Source: an uncultured Bacteroidales bacterium
GTDB taxonomy: Bacteria > Bacteroidota > Bacteroidia > Bacteroidales > Muribaculaceae
Length of the DNA: 20,776 nt
Direction of reading: 5' to 3'
Assembly (NCBI GenBank): GCA_949123685.1
Contig: CASBHZ010000049.1
Span: 1-20,776, forward strand
Shown one piece after another: positions 1-6,750 of this stretch. Within the stretch, counting starts at the first letter, position 1, and each line of letters starts with the position of its first letter. The notes under the pieces were generated by a model, which did not search any database, was not told the origin of the DNA, and was given only the letters and a program-made list of their open reading frames with translations. A program made the translations under genes and the position numbers.

Positions 1-1
1 C

Positions 2-1315
2 TCCATGGAGTCAATGACAGCTCCGACAGGGCGGAAAATGTTCTTCTTGACTGATCCGATAGAGGATCGGGCTAAAGATTGGGATGACTATAAAAGGAAT
101 TATCAGGCTACTTTCACGGCACAACTCCTTTATCCCGGAGTTAGCGATTATGAAGTGATGCCATGGCCTGAACGCATTTATGAAGGTCTTTACCGCAAAA
201 GCAAGGATAGCGATGAGAGAATAAAGATACCGAGGTTCTATTCCACGCAGATGCAGGTTATGATCAACTCTCTCAATAAGATGCCTGCGGTGAAGGATGT
301 GGTTACCGGTAATCATGGCATAGGTGTCCTGATGTCTAATTCGTTGATGTTCCAAAGGTTCCCGCTTCATGAGGGGTATGATGACCCTCAGCTTGCCAAT
401 TTTTATGGCATTGCCTTGCCTTTGGTGAAACTGGGTGTGCCTGTAAAGACGGTGCATATCGAGAATCTCGGTTTTCCAGCCACTCTTGCATCGACAAAAG
501 TGTTGGTAATGACCTATTCGAATATGAAACCTCTTGACCCGGCAGCTCACGATCATCTGAATGAATGGGTGAGAAATGGAGGTGTGCTGCTTTATTGTGG
601 ATCTGATAAAGATCCCTTCCAGCAGGTGCCGGAATGGTGGAGCACGGGAGGAAATTCTTATTCATCACCTTCGCAGCATCTGTTCTCATTGATGGGTATT
701 CCAGAAAATGCTGCAGAAGGAAGCTACAAGGTAGGGAAAGGAACTGTATGCGTGATGCGTCATGATCCCAAAGACTTTATACTCTCGGCCAATGGAGACG
801 CAGGTTTTATAAGCACTTTGACCGGTCTTTATGAGAAAGATGCTAAAGCCGGTAAGCTTAAATTCAAGAACAGTTACCTGCTTCATCGCGGTCCTTATAC
901 CCTTGCGGCGGTGGTTGACGAAAGTGTCGAAGACAAGCCTCTAATCCTCAGGGGTAAATATATTGACATGTTTGATCCTGCGCTTCCCGTGAAGGATATT
1001 GTGGCTGTCAATCCCGGAAGTCAGGCAATGCTGCTTGATCTGGAAAACGTGAAGAATGGCAAGAAGCCTTGTGTGCTTGCCGCCTCTTTCCGCGAGAGCG
1101 ATGAAAAATCCGGAAAAAGGGAGTATTCATTTGTTGCCAAAAGTCCGGCAGAGACAGACGGCATAGCCAGGGTGCTCTTGCCTTCTGCACCGAAAAGTGT
1201 AAAGATAGATGGAGTGGAATCTTATGTTCCTTCGGCATGGGATGCATCTTCTCGCACATATCTTGTAAAATTTGATAACCAACCCGACGGCAAGAATGTT
1301 ACCTTCCGTTGGTAA
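2..1315 (+). CDS. Hypothetical glycan-locus protein, C-terminal part (gene runs off the left edge)
   Basis: The frame is open to the first base of the window, so this is the 3' part of a longer gene and no true start can be assigned; an in-frame ATG exists at position 5. About 436 residues are visible and no signal peptide is seen. The segment around residues 165-215 (a VLVMTYS strand, then a helix and a WVRNGGVLLYCGS strand) resembles the glutamine-amidotransferase-like domain of beta-galactosidase-type glycosidases. The last 100 or so residues are beta-rich, as in accessory domains of such enzymes. The gene sits 23 bp upstream of a GH76 gene on the same strand, which suggests a shared glycan-utilisation transcript. 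I do not recognise the exact family; a catalytic barrel, if there is one, would lie upstream of the window. Confidence 0.72.
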   Translation, partial: SMESMTAPTGRKMFFLTDPIEDRAKDWDDYKRNYQATFTAQLLYPGVSDYEVMPWPERIYEGLYRKSKDSDERIKIPRFYSTQMQVMINSLNKMPAVKDVVTGNHGIGVLMSNSLMFQRFPLHEGYDDPQLANFYGIALPLVKLGVPVKTVHIENLGFPATLASTKVLVMTYSNMKPLDPAAHDHLNEWVRNGGVLLYCGSDKDPFQQVPEWWSTGGNSYSSPSQHLFSLMGIPENAAEGSYKVGKGTVCVMRHDPKDFILSANGDAGFISTLTGLYEKDAKAGKLKFKNSYLLHRGPYTLAAVVDESVEDKPLILRGKYIDMFDPALPVKDIVAVNPGSQAMLLDLENVKNGKKPCVLAASFRESDEKSGKREYSFVAKSPAETDGIARVLLPSAPKSVKIDGVESYVPSAWDASSRTYLVKFDNQPDGKNVTFRW

Positions 1316-1338
1316 GAAGTTGTTTAAAAATAATGCAT

Positions 1339-2631
1339 ATGAAACTATTGTCTTTTACATTTGTTGCAGCTTCTTTATTAGGCTTTGCAACATGCGGAGC
1401 ATCTAAACTTCCGGCTCCCTCCAATGATGCTTTTGAAGTTTTCGATTCTTTCAATACTGTTTTCCTTGATTCAGCGAAATATATCTATAAGAACACTACT
1501 GCGGATTCGGCTGCTGTAGACCGTTGGGGCGGAGCGGCTGCCATCTGGTGTCAGCCGATGTATGCCGATATGGCAATGAATGCTATGGTGTTGGCGCAGA
1601 AAGAGGGAGATAAGGCCCGTGAACGTCAGTATCGTGATCTCGCAAATAAGATTATAGACGGAAACGTGTCGCATTATCTTAATTTTGATTTCGATAATAA
1701 TGACACTAACCGAGGATGGTTCATTTATGACGATATACAGTGGTGGACCATTACTATGGCACGCGCCGCAAAGATTCTTGACCGAGATGATTGCAGGGAA
1801 CTTGCCGAGAAAAGTTTTGCAAGGGTGTGGTATGGCTCTCCGAAAGTGGGAGATACAGGCTCATATGCAGATCCCGAGAAAGGATTGGGTGGAGGCATGT
1901 TCTGGCAATGGCAGCCATTGGAAAAACCTAAAGCTAACTCTGCCGGAGATGGTAAGATGTCATGTATAAACTTTCCTACTGTCGTTGCTGCAATGATGCT
2001 CTATGATCTCACTCCGGCAAGCCGTAAGCCGGATGCTTCTCCTGAGAAATGGACAAATTCTTATGGTTCATTCTCGCGTCCGCATTATGAGACTAAGGAG
2101 CGTTATCTTGAAATGGCAAAAGAGATATACGGATGGTCGGCAGAAAAATTGGGAGACATGTCTACAGGTATGATTGTGGACAACCGCCATGGCGACTCGC
2201 GCGGAGGGCATCCGTTGCTATATAATCAAGGCACGTTTATCGGTGCGGCAGCTTTGCTTTATAAGGCTACCGGAGACTCCCGTTATCTTGAAAATGCCAA
2301 GGCGGGTGCCGACTATTCGATAAATGTGCTTTCAGAAGGGGGATATCTGCCATGGGCGCATAACCATGAAAAGCCTTATGATCAAGGAAGTCTTGAGCAG
2401 GGTGTTTATCCGGCAATATGGGCACAATATATGGATATCTTGATCAATGAATGCGGACAGGGGCAATATAGGGAGTTTATTGATAAGAATATTGCCGCCG
2501 GAATGCGTAACAGAAATTCAGCCGGCATATGCGATGGTGAACTTGGGATCCCCACTCCTGATGATCAGCTGATTGGCAGTTATGCGGCATCTTCCCTTCC
2601 TGCCTTGATGCTTCTTTTTAAAGATAAGTAA
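1339..2631 (+). CDS. GH76 family glycoside hydrolase (alpha-1,6-mannanase-like), secreted or lipoprotein
   Basis: The 430-residue product fits GH76 in length and overall pattern: an (alpha/alpha)-barrel rich in W, Y and D. The paired acidic motif Y-D-D-I-Q-W-W (residues 130-136, Asp131/Asp132) matches the catalytic Asp pair of GH76 endo-alpha-1,6-mannanases, which cut the alpha-mannan backbone of yeast and fungal cell walls. The C-terminal half keeps repeat-like helical segments such as YNQGTFIGAAALLYKATGD. The start at 1339 (MKLLSF) gives a proper signal sequence; its cysteine (residues FATC) could be an atypical lipobox. A non-ATG start at 1309 would overlap the previous gene and spoil the signal peptide. 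The following gene, 10 bp downstream, is a mannose-6-phosphate isomerase relative, which supports a mannose-rich substrate. The substrate itself is inferred from family and context. Confidence 0.85.
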   Translation: MKLLSFTFVAASLLGFATCGASKLPAPSNDAFEVFDSFNTVFLDSAKYIYKNTTADSAAVDRWGGAAAIWCQPMYADMAMNAMVLAQKEGDKARERQYRDLANKIIDGNVSHYLNFDFDNNDTNRGWFIYDDIQWWTITMARAAKILDRDDCRELAEKSFARVWYGSPKVGDTGSYADPEKGLGGGMFWQWQPLEKPKANSAGDGKMSCINFPTVVAAMMLYDLTPASRKPDASPEKWTNSYGSFSRPHYETKERYLEMAKEIYGWSAEKLGDMSTGMIVDNRHGDSRGGHPLLYNQGTFIGAAALLYKATGDSRYLENAKAGADYSINVLSEGGYLPWAHNHEKPYDQGSLEQGVYPAIWAQYMDILINECGQGQYREFIDKNIAAGMRNRNSAGICDGELGIPTPDDQLIGSYAASSLPALMLLFKDK

Positions 2632-2641
2632 ATAATATCTG

Positions 2642-3265
2642 ATGAGACAACCGATTAAACTTCTGCCATATTTCGGAAATACCGGATGCGGGGGTGACAA
2701 TATCGCCCGTTTCAAAGGACTTTCCGTAAATTGCAGTTCAATAGGCGAGAGTTGGGAATTGTCGACTATACCCGGAAAGCAGAGTATCGTGGCAAACGGG
2801 GATAACGCGGGCATGGATCTTCAAGTGCTTGTGGAGCAACAGAAAGGGAAGCTGATTGGAGAAGAGATGTATTCTCTATATGGAGGAGAATTTCCGCTGA
2901 ACCTTAAACTTGTTGATGAGAACGGGACACTTTTGATAGAAATATGTGCTAACGGGGATTCCCGTCAGACGGCATTCCGTTATTGTCCCGAAAGCCATGA
3001 CGCCCCGTCTTCAGCTTCGCTTCCGTTGGTTTCGGGTCCGTGTTTCTCGGTCAATAGGGAAAAGGTAGAAGGCGAACGCACTCTTTCCAATCCGAAGGAT
3101 TCTTTTATGGGAGTGTTGTGTCTAGATGGAAAGGGACAACTGAAAGTGGATGGAGTGTCTACTTCTGTAAAGAAAGGGGAAACTCTTCTTCTTCCGGCGT
3201 CGGTCAAAAAATTTGATGTTAACGGGGCGCTTTCGCTCCTGACGATTGTGGCACTCTCTCGTTAG
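2642..3265 (+). CDS. Shortened mannose-6-phosphate isomerase (ManA)-like protein lacking the metal site
   Basis: The 207-residue product aligns by eye with the two ends of class I (cupin) phosphomannose isomerase. The N-terminal part has the conserved I-G-E-S-W-E motif (residues 34-39) and the G-E-F-P-L-x-x-K-L-V-D segment (82-92). The C-terminal part has the second cupin pattern G-x-x-x-V-K-K-G-E-T-L-L-L-P-A-S (171-187). Where active ManA has Q-V-H-P-D-D, the start of the zinc site, this protein reads E-I-C-A-N-G (100-105). The following KTE and GT-V-H-A segments with the other ligands are absent; roughly 100 residues of the usual 310-320 are missing. The reading frame is intact, so this is a shortened protein and not obviously a dead gene. 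Isomerase activity is unlikely; binding or regulatory use of the fold is speculation. It follows GH76 by 10 bp. Confidence 0.8.
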   Translation: MRQPIKLLPYFGNTGCGGDNIARFKGLSVNCSSIGESWELSTIPGKQSIVANGDNAGMDLQVLVEQQKGKLIGEEMYSLYGGEFPLNLKLVDENGTLLIEICANGDSRQTAFRYCPESHDAPSSASLPLVSGPCFSVNREKVEGERTLSNPKDSFMGVLCLDGKGQLKVDGVSTSVKKGETLLLPASVKKFDVNGALSLLTIVALSR

Positions 3266-3281
3266 AGTGATATCAACAAAG

Positions 3282-3313
3282 GCGGGAGCACCGGCCTAAA
3301 CCGACGCTCCCGC
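3282..3313 (+). terminator. GC-rich hairpin after the ManA-like gene, terminator candidate
   Basis: An 8-bp perfect stem (GCGGGAGC at 3282-3289 with GCTCCCGC at 3306-3313) continues after a 2x2 internal loop as CGG/CCG. It lies 17 bp after the stop codon of the ManA-like gene. There is no T-tract on the + strand, so it may be an mRNA 3'-end stabiliser or part of the folded element that follows, not a classical intrinsic terminator. Read on the minus strand it is followed by a short T-rich stretch (CCTTTGTTG). Confidence 0.5.
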
Positions 3314-3321
3314 AACATCAA

Positions 3322-3457
3322 GGTTACGAAAAGGTGATTTCTTACTTCGCTATTCGCTTTGGCTCATGCTTTTGCCTGCTTCGTAGTGTTCTTAGAGCAA
3401 TATGCGCTTCAAGACTCTCGTCAAATGAGGAAAGCGCTATCACCAGGGCGCGTAACC
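3322..3457. ncRNA. Candidate structured RNA, long interrupted hairpin of unknown family
   Basis: Several helices nest inside each other over 136 bp: GGTTACG (3322-3328) with CGTAACC (3451-3457), GGTGAT (3333-3338) with ATCACC (3439-3444), CGCTTT (3355-3360) with AAAGCG (3431-3436), and CTCAT (3363-3367) with ATGAG (3425-3429). One strand has a 16-nt bulge (3339-3354) opposite two nucleotides. A rod with an asymmetric central bubble recalls 6S RNA, but I see no sequence signature proving that. The fold reads equally well on both strands and no convincing promoter was found for either, so strand and identity stay open. Confidence 0.42.
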
Positions 3458-3558
3458 ACGATTGTTTACTTTTGTAAATATAACTGCAAGGGCGCGTGAA
3501 TAGTTTTGTAAATCGCATGTTTTAACTTTTCATGATGTGTAAATTAACAAATTCTTCG

Positions 3559-3566
3559 TATTTTTG
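3559..3566 (+). promoter_or_regulatory. Possible Bacteroidetes -7 box of ruvB
   Basis: TATTTTTG matches TAnnTTTG and ends four bases before the ruvB ATG at 3571. If used, transcription would start at about the start codon, giving a leaderless or nearly leaderless mRNA. Two other matches (3467-3474 and 3501-3508) would give ordinary leaders. No good -33 box is visible for any of them, so the choice cannot be made by eye. Confidence 0.3.
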
Positions 3567-3570
3567 CATC

Positions 3571-4602
3571 ATGGAAGAGGATTTTGACATAAGGGAGAGA
3601 CTTAACCGTCCGGATGGGAGCGATCGCGATATTGAGAAAGCATTGCGTCCGTTAGCTTTCGATGACTTCAGCGGTCAAGAAAAAATAATTGAAAATCTGC
3701 GAGTGTTTGTAGAGGCTGCCCGTATGCGGGGAGAGGCTCTCGACCATACTTTGCTTCATGGTCCTCCCGGTCTCGGAAAGACTACGCTGTCGAATATTGT
3801 GGCAAATGAACTGGGTGTGGGCTTCAAAGTAACATCAGGTCCAGTGCTTGACAAACCTGGTGACCTTGCCGGCATACTCATGAGCCTTGAAGATCATGAC
3901 GTGCTCTTTATTGATGAGATTCATAGGCTGCATCCGGTTGTGGAGGAATATCTATATTCCGCAATGGAGGATTTCCGTATAGACATATTGCTTGACAAAG
4001 GACCCGGTGCGAAGAGCGTGCAACTGACGATATCGCCGTTCACTCTTGTCGGTGCTACGACACGTAGCGGAAGCCTGACAGCTCCTTTGCGTGCGAGATT
4101 CGGCATCAATTGTCATCTCGAATATTATGACCACAATACACTCAAAGGCATAATAAAACGCTCGGCGAGATTACTCAATATCGGAATTGACGAGGAGGCG
4201 GCAATGGAGATTGCGTTGCGCAGCCGTGGCACTCCCCGTGTGGCAAATTCATTATTGCGCAGGGTGCGTGATTTTGCAATGGTCAAAGGTTCCGGTAGCA
4301 TAGATCTGTCAATCGCTCGTTATTCCCTCGAGGCCTTGAATATTGACCGTCACGGTCTTGACGAGATAGATAATCGCATATTGCTTACGATAATTGATAA
4401 ATTCAAGGGTGGACCGGTTGGACTCACCACTATTGCTACGGCAATAGGGGAAGATGCCGGCACTATTGAAGAGGTGTATGAACCATTCTTGATTAAGGAA
4501 GGATTCCTAAAACGTACACCGCGAGGCAGGGAGGTGACAGAACTTGCCTATATGCATCTGGGACGTACGTTGGGTGCGCGGCAATCTTCCCTTTTTGAAT
4601 AA
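3571..4602 (+). CDS. ruvB: Holliday junction branch migration helicase RuvB
   Basis: RuvB is the hexameric AAA+ motor that, with RuvA, drives branch migration of Holliday junctions in recombinational repair. The 343-residue product has the usual length. It shows Walker A G-P-P-G-L-G-K-T (64-71), Walker B L-F-I-D-E-I-H (112-118), sensor 1 G-A-T-T-R-S-G, and the P-L-R-A-R-F-G segment with the arginine finger (R174). A C-terminal winged-helix domain contains G-P-V-G-L-T-T-I-A. The start at 3571 (MEEDFDIRE) matches normal RuvB N termini; an upstream in-frame ATG at 3532 adds 13 unlikely residues. The flippase gene follows after 56 bp on the same strand and may be co-transcribed. Only a weak 6-bp hairpin (4602-4623) lies between them. 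Confidence 0.97.
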   Translation: MEEDFDIRERLNRPDGSDRDIEKALRPLAFDDFSGQEKIIENLRVFVEAARMRGEALDHTLLHGPPGLGKTTLSNIVANELGVGFKVTSGPVLDKPGDLAGILMSLEDHDVLFIDEIHRLHPVVEEYLYSAMEDFRIDILLDKGPGAKSVQLTISPFTLVGATTRSGSLTAPLRARFGINCHLEYYDHNTLKGIIKRSARLLNIGIDEEAAMEIALRSRGTPRVANSLLRRVRDFAMVKGSGSIDLSIARYSLEALNIDRHGLDEIDNRILLTIIDKFKGGPVGLTTIATAIGEDAGTIEEVYEPFLIKEGFLKRTPRGREVTELAYMHLGRTLGARQSSLFE

Positions 4603-4658
4603 TATCCGGAAACAAGTGGATATGGACAATTTTAATAATTAGAAGCTGTTTATTTCAA

Positions 4659-6164
4659 GTGGCAGGCATTAAATCGTTGGCAAAGGAAACGGCCGTTTAT
4701 GGTCTTAGCAGTATTGTGGGGCGCTTTTTGAACTGGTGTCTCGTGCCGCTCTATGTTTATATTTTCCCTACGGAGGAATATGGTATCGTGAGCTATCTTT
4801 ACAGCTTTACAGCTGTGGCTCTCGTTATCCTGAATTATGGAATGGAAACCGGTTTTTTCCGGTTTGTCAACAGGGAGGCGGATCCGGGAAGGGTTTATTC
4901 GACATCCCTTTCATCGGTCGGGACAACATCGCTGTTGTTTATGGTGTTGTTGTCTCTTTTTCTGTCACCCGTGTCGAAATGGCTGTTGCTGCCTAATCAT
5001 AGAGTTTTTGTGTGGCTATTGGGAGTGACTGTGGCTGTTGATGCTTTTTCAAATATTCCTTTTGCATATCTTCGATATAAGAAAAAGGCGTTCCGTTTTG
5101 CCGGTATCAAGTTTCTTAATATTACCATAAACATATCCTTAAACCTGTTTTTTCTCCTTGCTTGCCCGGCACTTATGAAGCATGTGCCGTGGGCTGTAAG
5201 CTGGTTTTATGAGCCTATAGGTGGCGAAGCGTTCGGAATAGGATGGATCTTTGTTGCCAATCTTATTTCCACAATTGTTGTCCTTTTATGCCTGCTTCCG
5301 GAATTACGGGGGCAACGTTTTGGCATTGACCGCAGGTTGTTGTTGCGGATGCTCGGGTATAGCTGGCCGCTTTTGATTCTCGGTGTCGCCGGCATCATGA
5401 GCCAGAACATGGGTCAGATGCTTATCCCTTATATATTTAAAGGTAGTGAGGAGGCTGCGCGCTCTATGGTCGGTATATATGGAGCCAATATCAAGATCGC
5501 GATTGTGATGGTCATGTTCGCGCAGGCTTTCCGGTATGCCTATGAGCCTTTTATTTTCGCTCAGGCGAAAGGGGAGGGGGAGAACCGCAATCAGGCTTAT
5601 TGTGACGCAATGAAATTTTTCGTGATTTTCGGGCTGTTCATTTTCCTTGGAGTAATGTTCTATCTTCCGGTGCTCAAGCACTTCGTATCGCCGTCATATT
5701 GGCAGGGACTCGGAGTAGTGCCCGTGATGATGCTTGCCGAGCTGTTTTTTGGGATATTCTTCAATCTCTCATTGTGGTATAAACTTACAGACCGCACTCA
5801 GTGGGGCATGTATCTTTCATTGCTCTGCTTCACTCTTATGCTTGGACTAAATCTATGGCTGGTTCCTGCCATCGGTATTCCTGATGGTTATATGGGTTCT
5901 GCATGGGCAGCCCTCATAAGCTATTTTTCAGTAATGGTGGTTTCATATTTCCTTGGGCGCAGATATTATCCCTTGCCATATCAGATAGGACGGATGTTCT
6001 TGTATTTCCTTCTTGCCGGAGCATTGTATTTCGCCGGGAATTATATTGCCGGGATGTTTGAATCCTGGATTCTGTATGCCGTCCGTACACTTCTTCTTGC
6101 AATTTATATCGGGACTATAGTTATTGCTGAAAAGGTTCCGCTACCCGGTGTTGGCAAGAGATGA
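4659..6164 (+). CDS. Polysaccharide/oligosaccharide flippase, MOP superfamily (Wzx-like)
   Basis: This 501-residue integral membrane protein has about 12-14 hydrophobic segments spread over its whole length. The N-terminal pattern (K-E-T-A-V-Y-G-L-S-S-I-V-G-R, then L-V-P-L-Y-V and the E-E-Y-G-I-V motif) is typical of polysaccharide biosynthesis/export proteins of the MOP superfamily. These flip lipid-linked glycan units across the inner membrane. A charged loop near residues 190-225 and G-x-Y-G-A-N-I-K in the middle fit the family. Translation probably begins at the GTG at 4659, since no ATG gives the conserved N terminus. The transported glycan cannot be read from sequence. No glycosyltransferases flank it, so it is not inside an obvious capsule locus. 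Confidence 0.88.
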   Translation: MAGIKSLAKETAVYGLSSIVGRFLNWCLVPLYVYIFPTEEYGIVSYLYSFTAVALVILNYGMETGFFRFVNREADPGRVYSTSLSSVGTTSLLFMVLLSLFLSPVSKWLLLPNHRVFVWLLGVTVAVDAFSNIPFAYLRYKKKAFRFAGIKFLNITINISLNLFFLLACPALMKHVPWAVSWFYEPIGGEAFGIGWIFVANLISTIVVLLCLLPELRGQRFGIDRRLLLRMLGYSWPLLILGVAGIMSQNMGQMLIPYIFKGSEEAARSMVGIYGANIKIAIVMVMFAQAFRYAYEPFIFAQAKGEGENRNQAYCDAMKFFVIFGLFIFLGVMFYLPVLKHFVSPSYWQGLGVVPVMMLAELFFGIFFNLSLWYKLTDRTQWGMYLSLLCFTLMLGLNLWLVPAIGIPDGYMGSAWAALISYFSVMVVSYFLGRRYYPLPYQIGRMFLYFLLAGALYFAGNYIAGMFESWILYAVRTLLLAIYIGTIVIAEKVPLPGVGKR

Positions 6165-6228
6165 AGCATAGGTTGTTGATGTAAAATGGCAATAATGTTG
6201 CATAAATTGGATTGATGTCAATGTGGAT

Positions 6229-6245
6229 ACCGATATTTTATCGGT
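6229..6245 (+). terminator. Small perfect hairpin after the flippase gene
   Basis: ACCGATA and TATCGGT form a 7-bp stem around a three-base TTT loop, 64 bp after the flippase stop. No T-tract follows, so termination is only a possibility; mRNA 3'-end protection or chance are alternatives. Confidence 0.35.
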
Positions 6246-6362
6246 GAAATAATGTTGCACAACATAATATAAATGGCATCTAATAGCTATATTCCCAGCA
6301 AAAATGTATGCAAATATGGTGTTTGTTAACATTTGATAACATTTAAAAATAGGCGTGGAATA

Positions 6363-6392
6363 TTGGATTTCAAAATAATTGCATTATTTTTG
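6363..6392 (+). promoter_or_regulatory. Bacteroidetes-type promoter of the candidate small RNA
   Basis: TTG at 6363-6365 and TATTTTTG at 6385-6392 are separated by 19 bp. This is the spacing of the TTTG-N19-TAnnTTTG consensus used by the primary sigma factor of Bacteroides. A start near 6399 is expected. It lies far upstream of nadB, which has its own promoter-like box closer in. Confidence 0.6.
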
Positions 6393-6398
6393 CAAACG

Positions 6399-6643
6399 AT
6401 TACATAGATATAAATCGATAACTGCTTAAAATAGCAATTGTATCAATCCAAAAGTTGAGAAACTATAGAAGAATTGCTTTTACGCATCGGCAATCCCTTC
6501 GAGAGGATCGGTTGCCGGCTTTAAGCGGAGGTTTTAATCCATGAATTAAATCTTTGAAGGATTGTATATACCTTCGCTTGAAGAAAAAATAAAATTTGGT
6601 TATAAGGAGGATGGCGTTTTTGAGAAAAAGCGCCATTTTTTTT
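6399..6643 (+). ncRNA. Candidate intergenic small RNA upstream of nadB
   Basis: A well-spaced promoter and a strong intrinsic terminator bracket about 245 nt without a plausible ORF. Inside is a hairpin GGCAA (about 6489-6493) with TTGCC (about 6512-6516), whose upper part pairs ATCC with GGAT. A second pairing AATCC/GGATT lies at about 6536-6566. A purine run AAGGAGG precedes an ATG at 6611, but that ATG would encode only 13 residues through the terminator stem. I recognise no riboswitch or housekeeping RNA signature. An attenuator-type leader of nadB is the main alternative, if readthrough reaches the gene. Confidence 0.5.
6611..6643 (+). terminator. Intrinsic terminator of the candidate small RNA
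   Basis: ATGGCG (6611-6616) pairs with CGCCAT (6631-6636). Inside, TTTTT pairs with AAAAA around a GAG loop with one bulged G. Eight T residues follow directly (6636-6643), giving a textbook rho-independent terminator about 108 bp upstream of the nadB start codon. Confidence 0.8.
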
Positions 6644-6691
6644 ATTGTATAATGCCGCTGCAGAATTGGCTCGAGTCGTTTTAAAGCAGAG

Positions 6692-6725
6692 TTTGGAGGA
6701 ATTTGAAAAAGATTTGTTAAATTTG
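6692..6725 (+). promoter_or_regulatory. Probable nadB promoter
   Basis: TAAATTTG (6718-6725) matches the TAnnTTTG -7 box and is preceded by TTTG at 6692-6695. The spacer is 22 bp, slightly long. A start near 6732 would leave a leader of about 20 nt before the ATG at 6751. It would drive the overlapping nadB-protease-mfd run. Confidence 0.55.
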
Positions 6726-6750
6726 CAAGTTGAAGAAAATCCATTTAGAA

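Larger units (their letters stand above)
3266..3570. other. Intergenic region between the ManA-like gene and ruvB
   Basis: This 305-bp gap has no credible ORF. It holds a GC-rich hairpin (3282-3313), a long folded segment (3322-3457), and three matches to the Bacteroidetes -7 consensus TAnnTTTG (3467-3474, 3501-3508, 3559-3566). It also carries two short direct repeats: AGGGCGCGT at 3445 and 3489, and TTTTGTAAAT at 3470 and 3504. None of the three -7 boxes has a clear TTTG -33 partner at the expected 19-21 bp spacing. Confidence 0.7.
6165..6750. other. Intergenic region between the flippase gene and nadB
   Basis: This 586-bp AT-rich gap contains no convincing protein-coding ORF. From left to right it holds a perfect small hairpin just after the flippase (6229-6245), two near-copies of AATAATGTTGCA (about 6191 and 6248), and a promoter (6363-6392). 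These are followed by a candidate small RNA ending in a strong terminator (6611-6643) and a second promoter (6692-6725) that serves nadB. Confidence 0.75.

Noticed and set aside
3322..3457. Firm 6S RNA annotation
   Set aside because: Only the overall fold is similar; promoter, strand and sequence hallmarks are missing, so it is kept as an unnamed candidate.
6611..6652. 13-codon ORF after an AAGGAGG sequence
   Set aside because: The ribosome-binding-like run touches the ATG with no spacing, and the frame passes through a terminator stem and T-tract.
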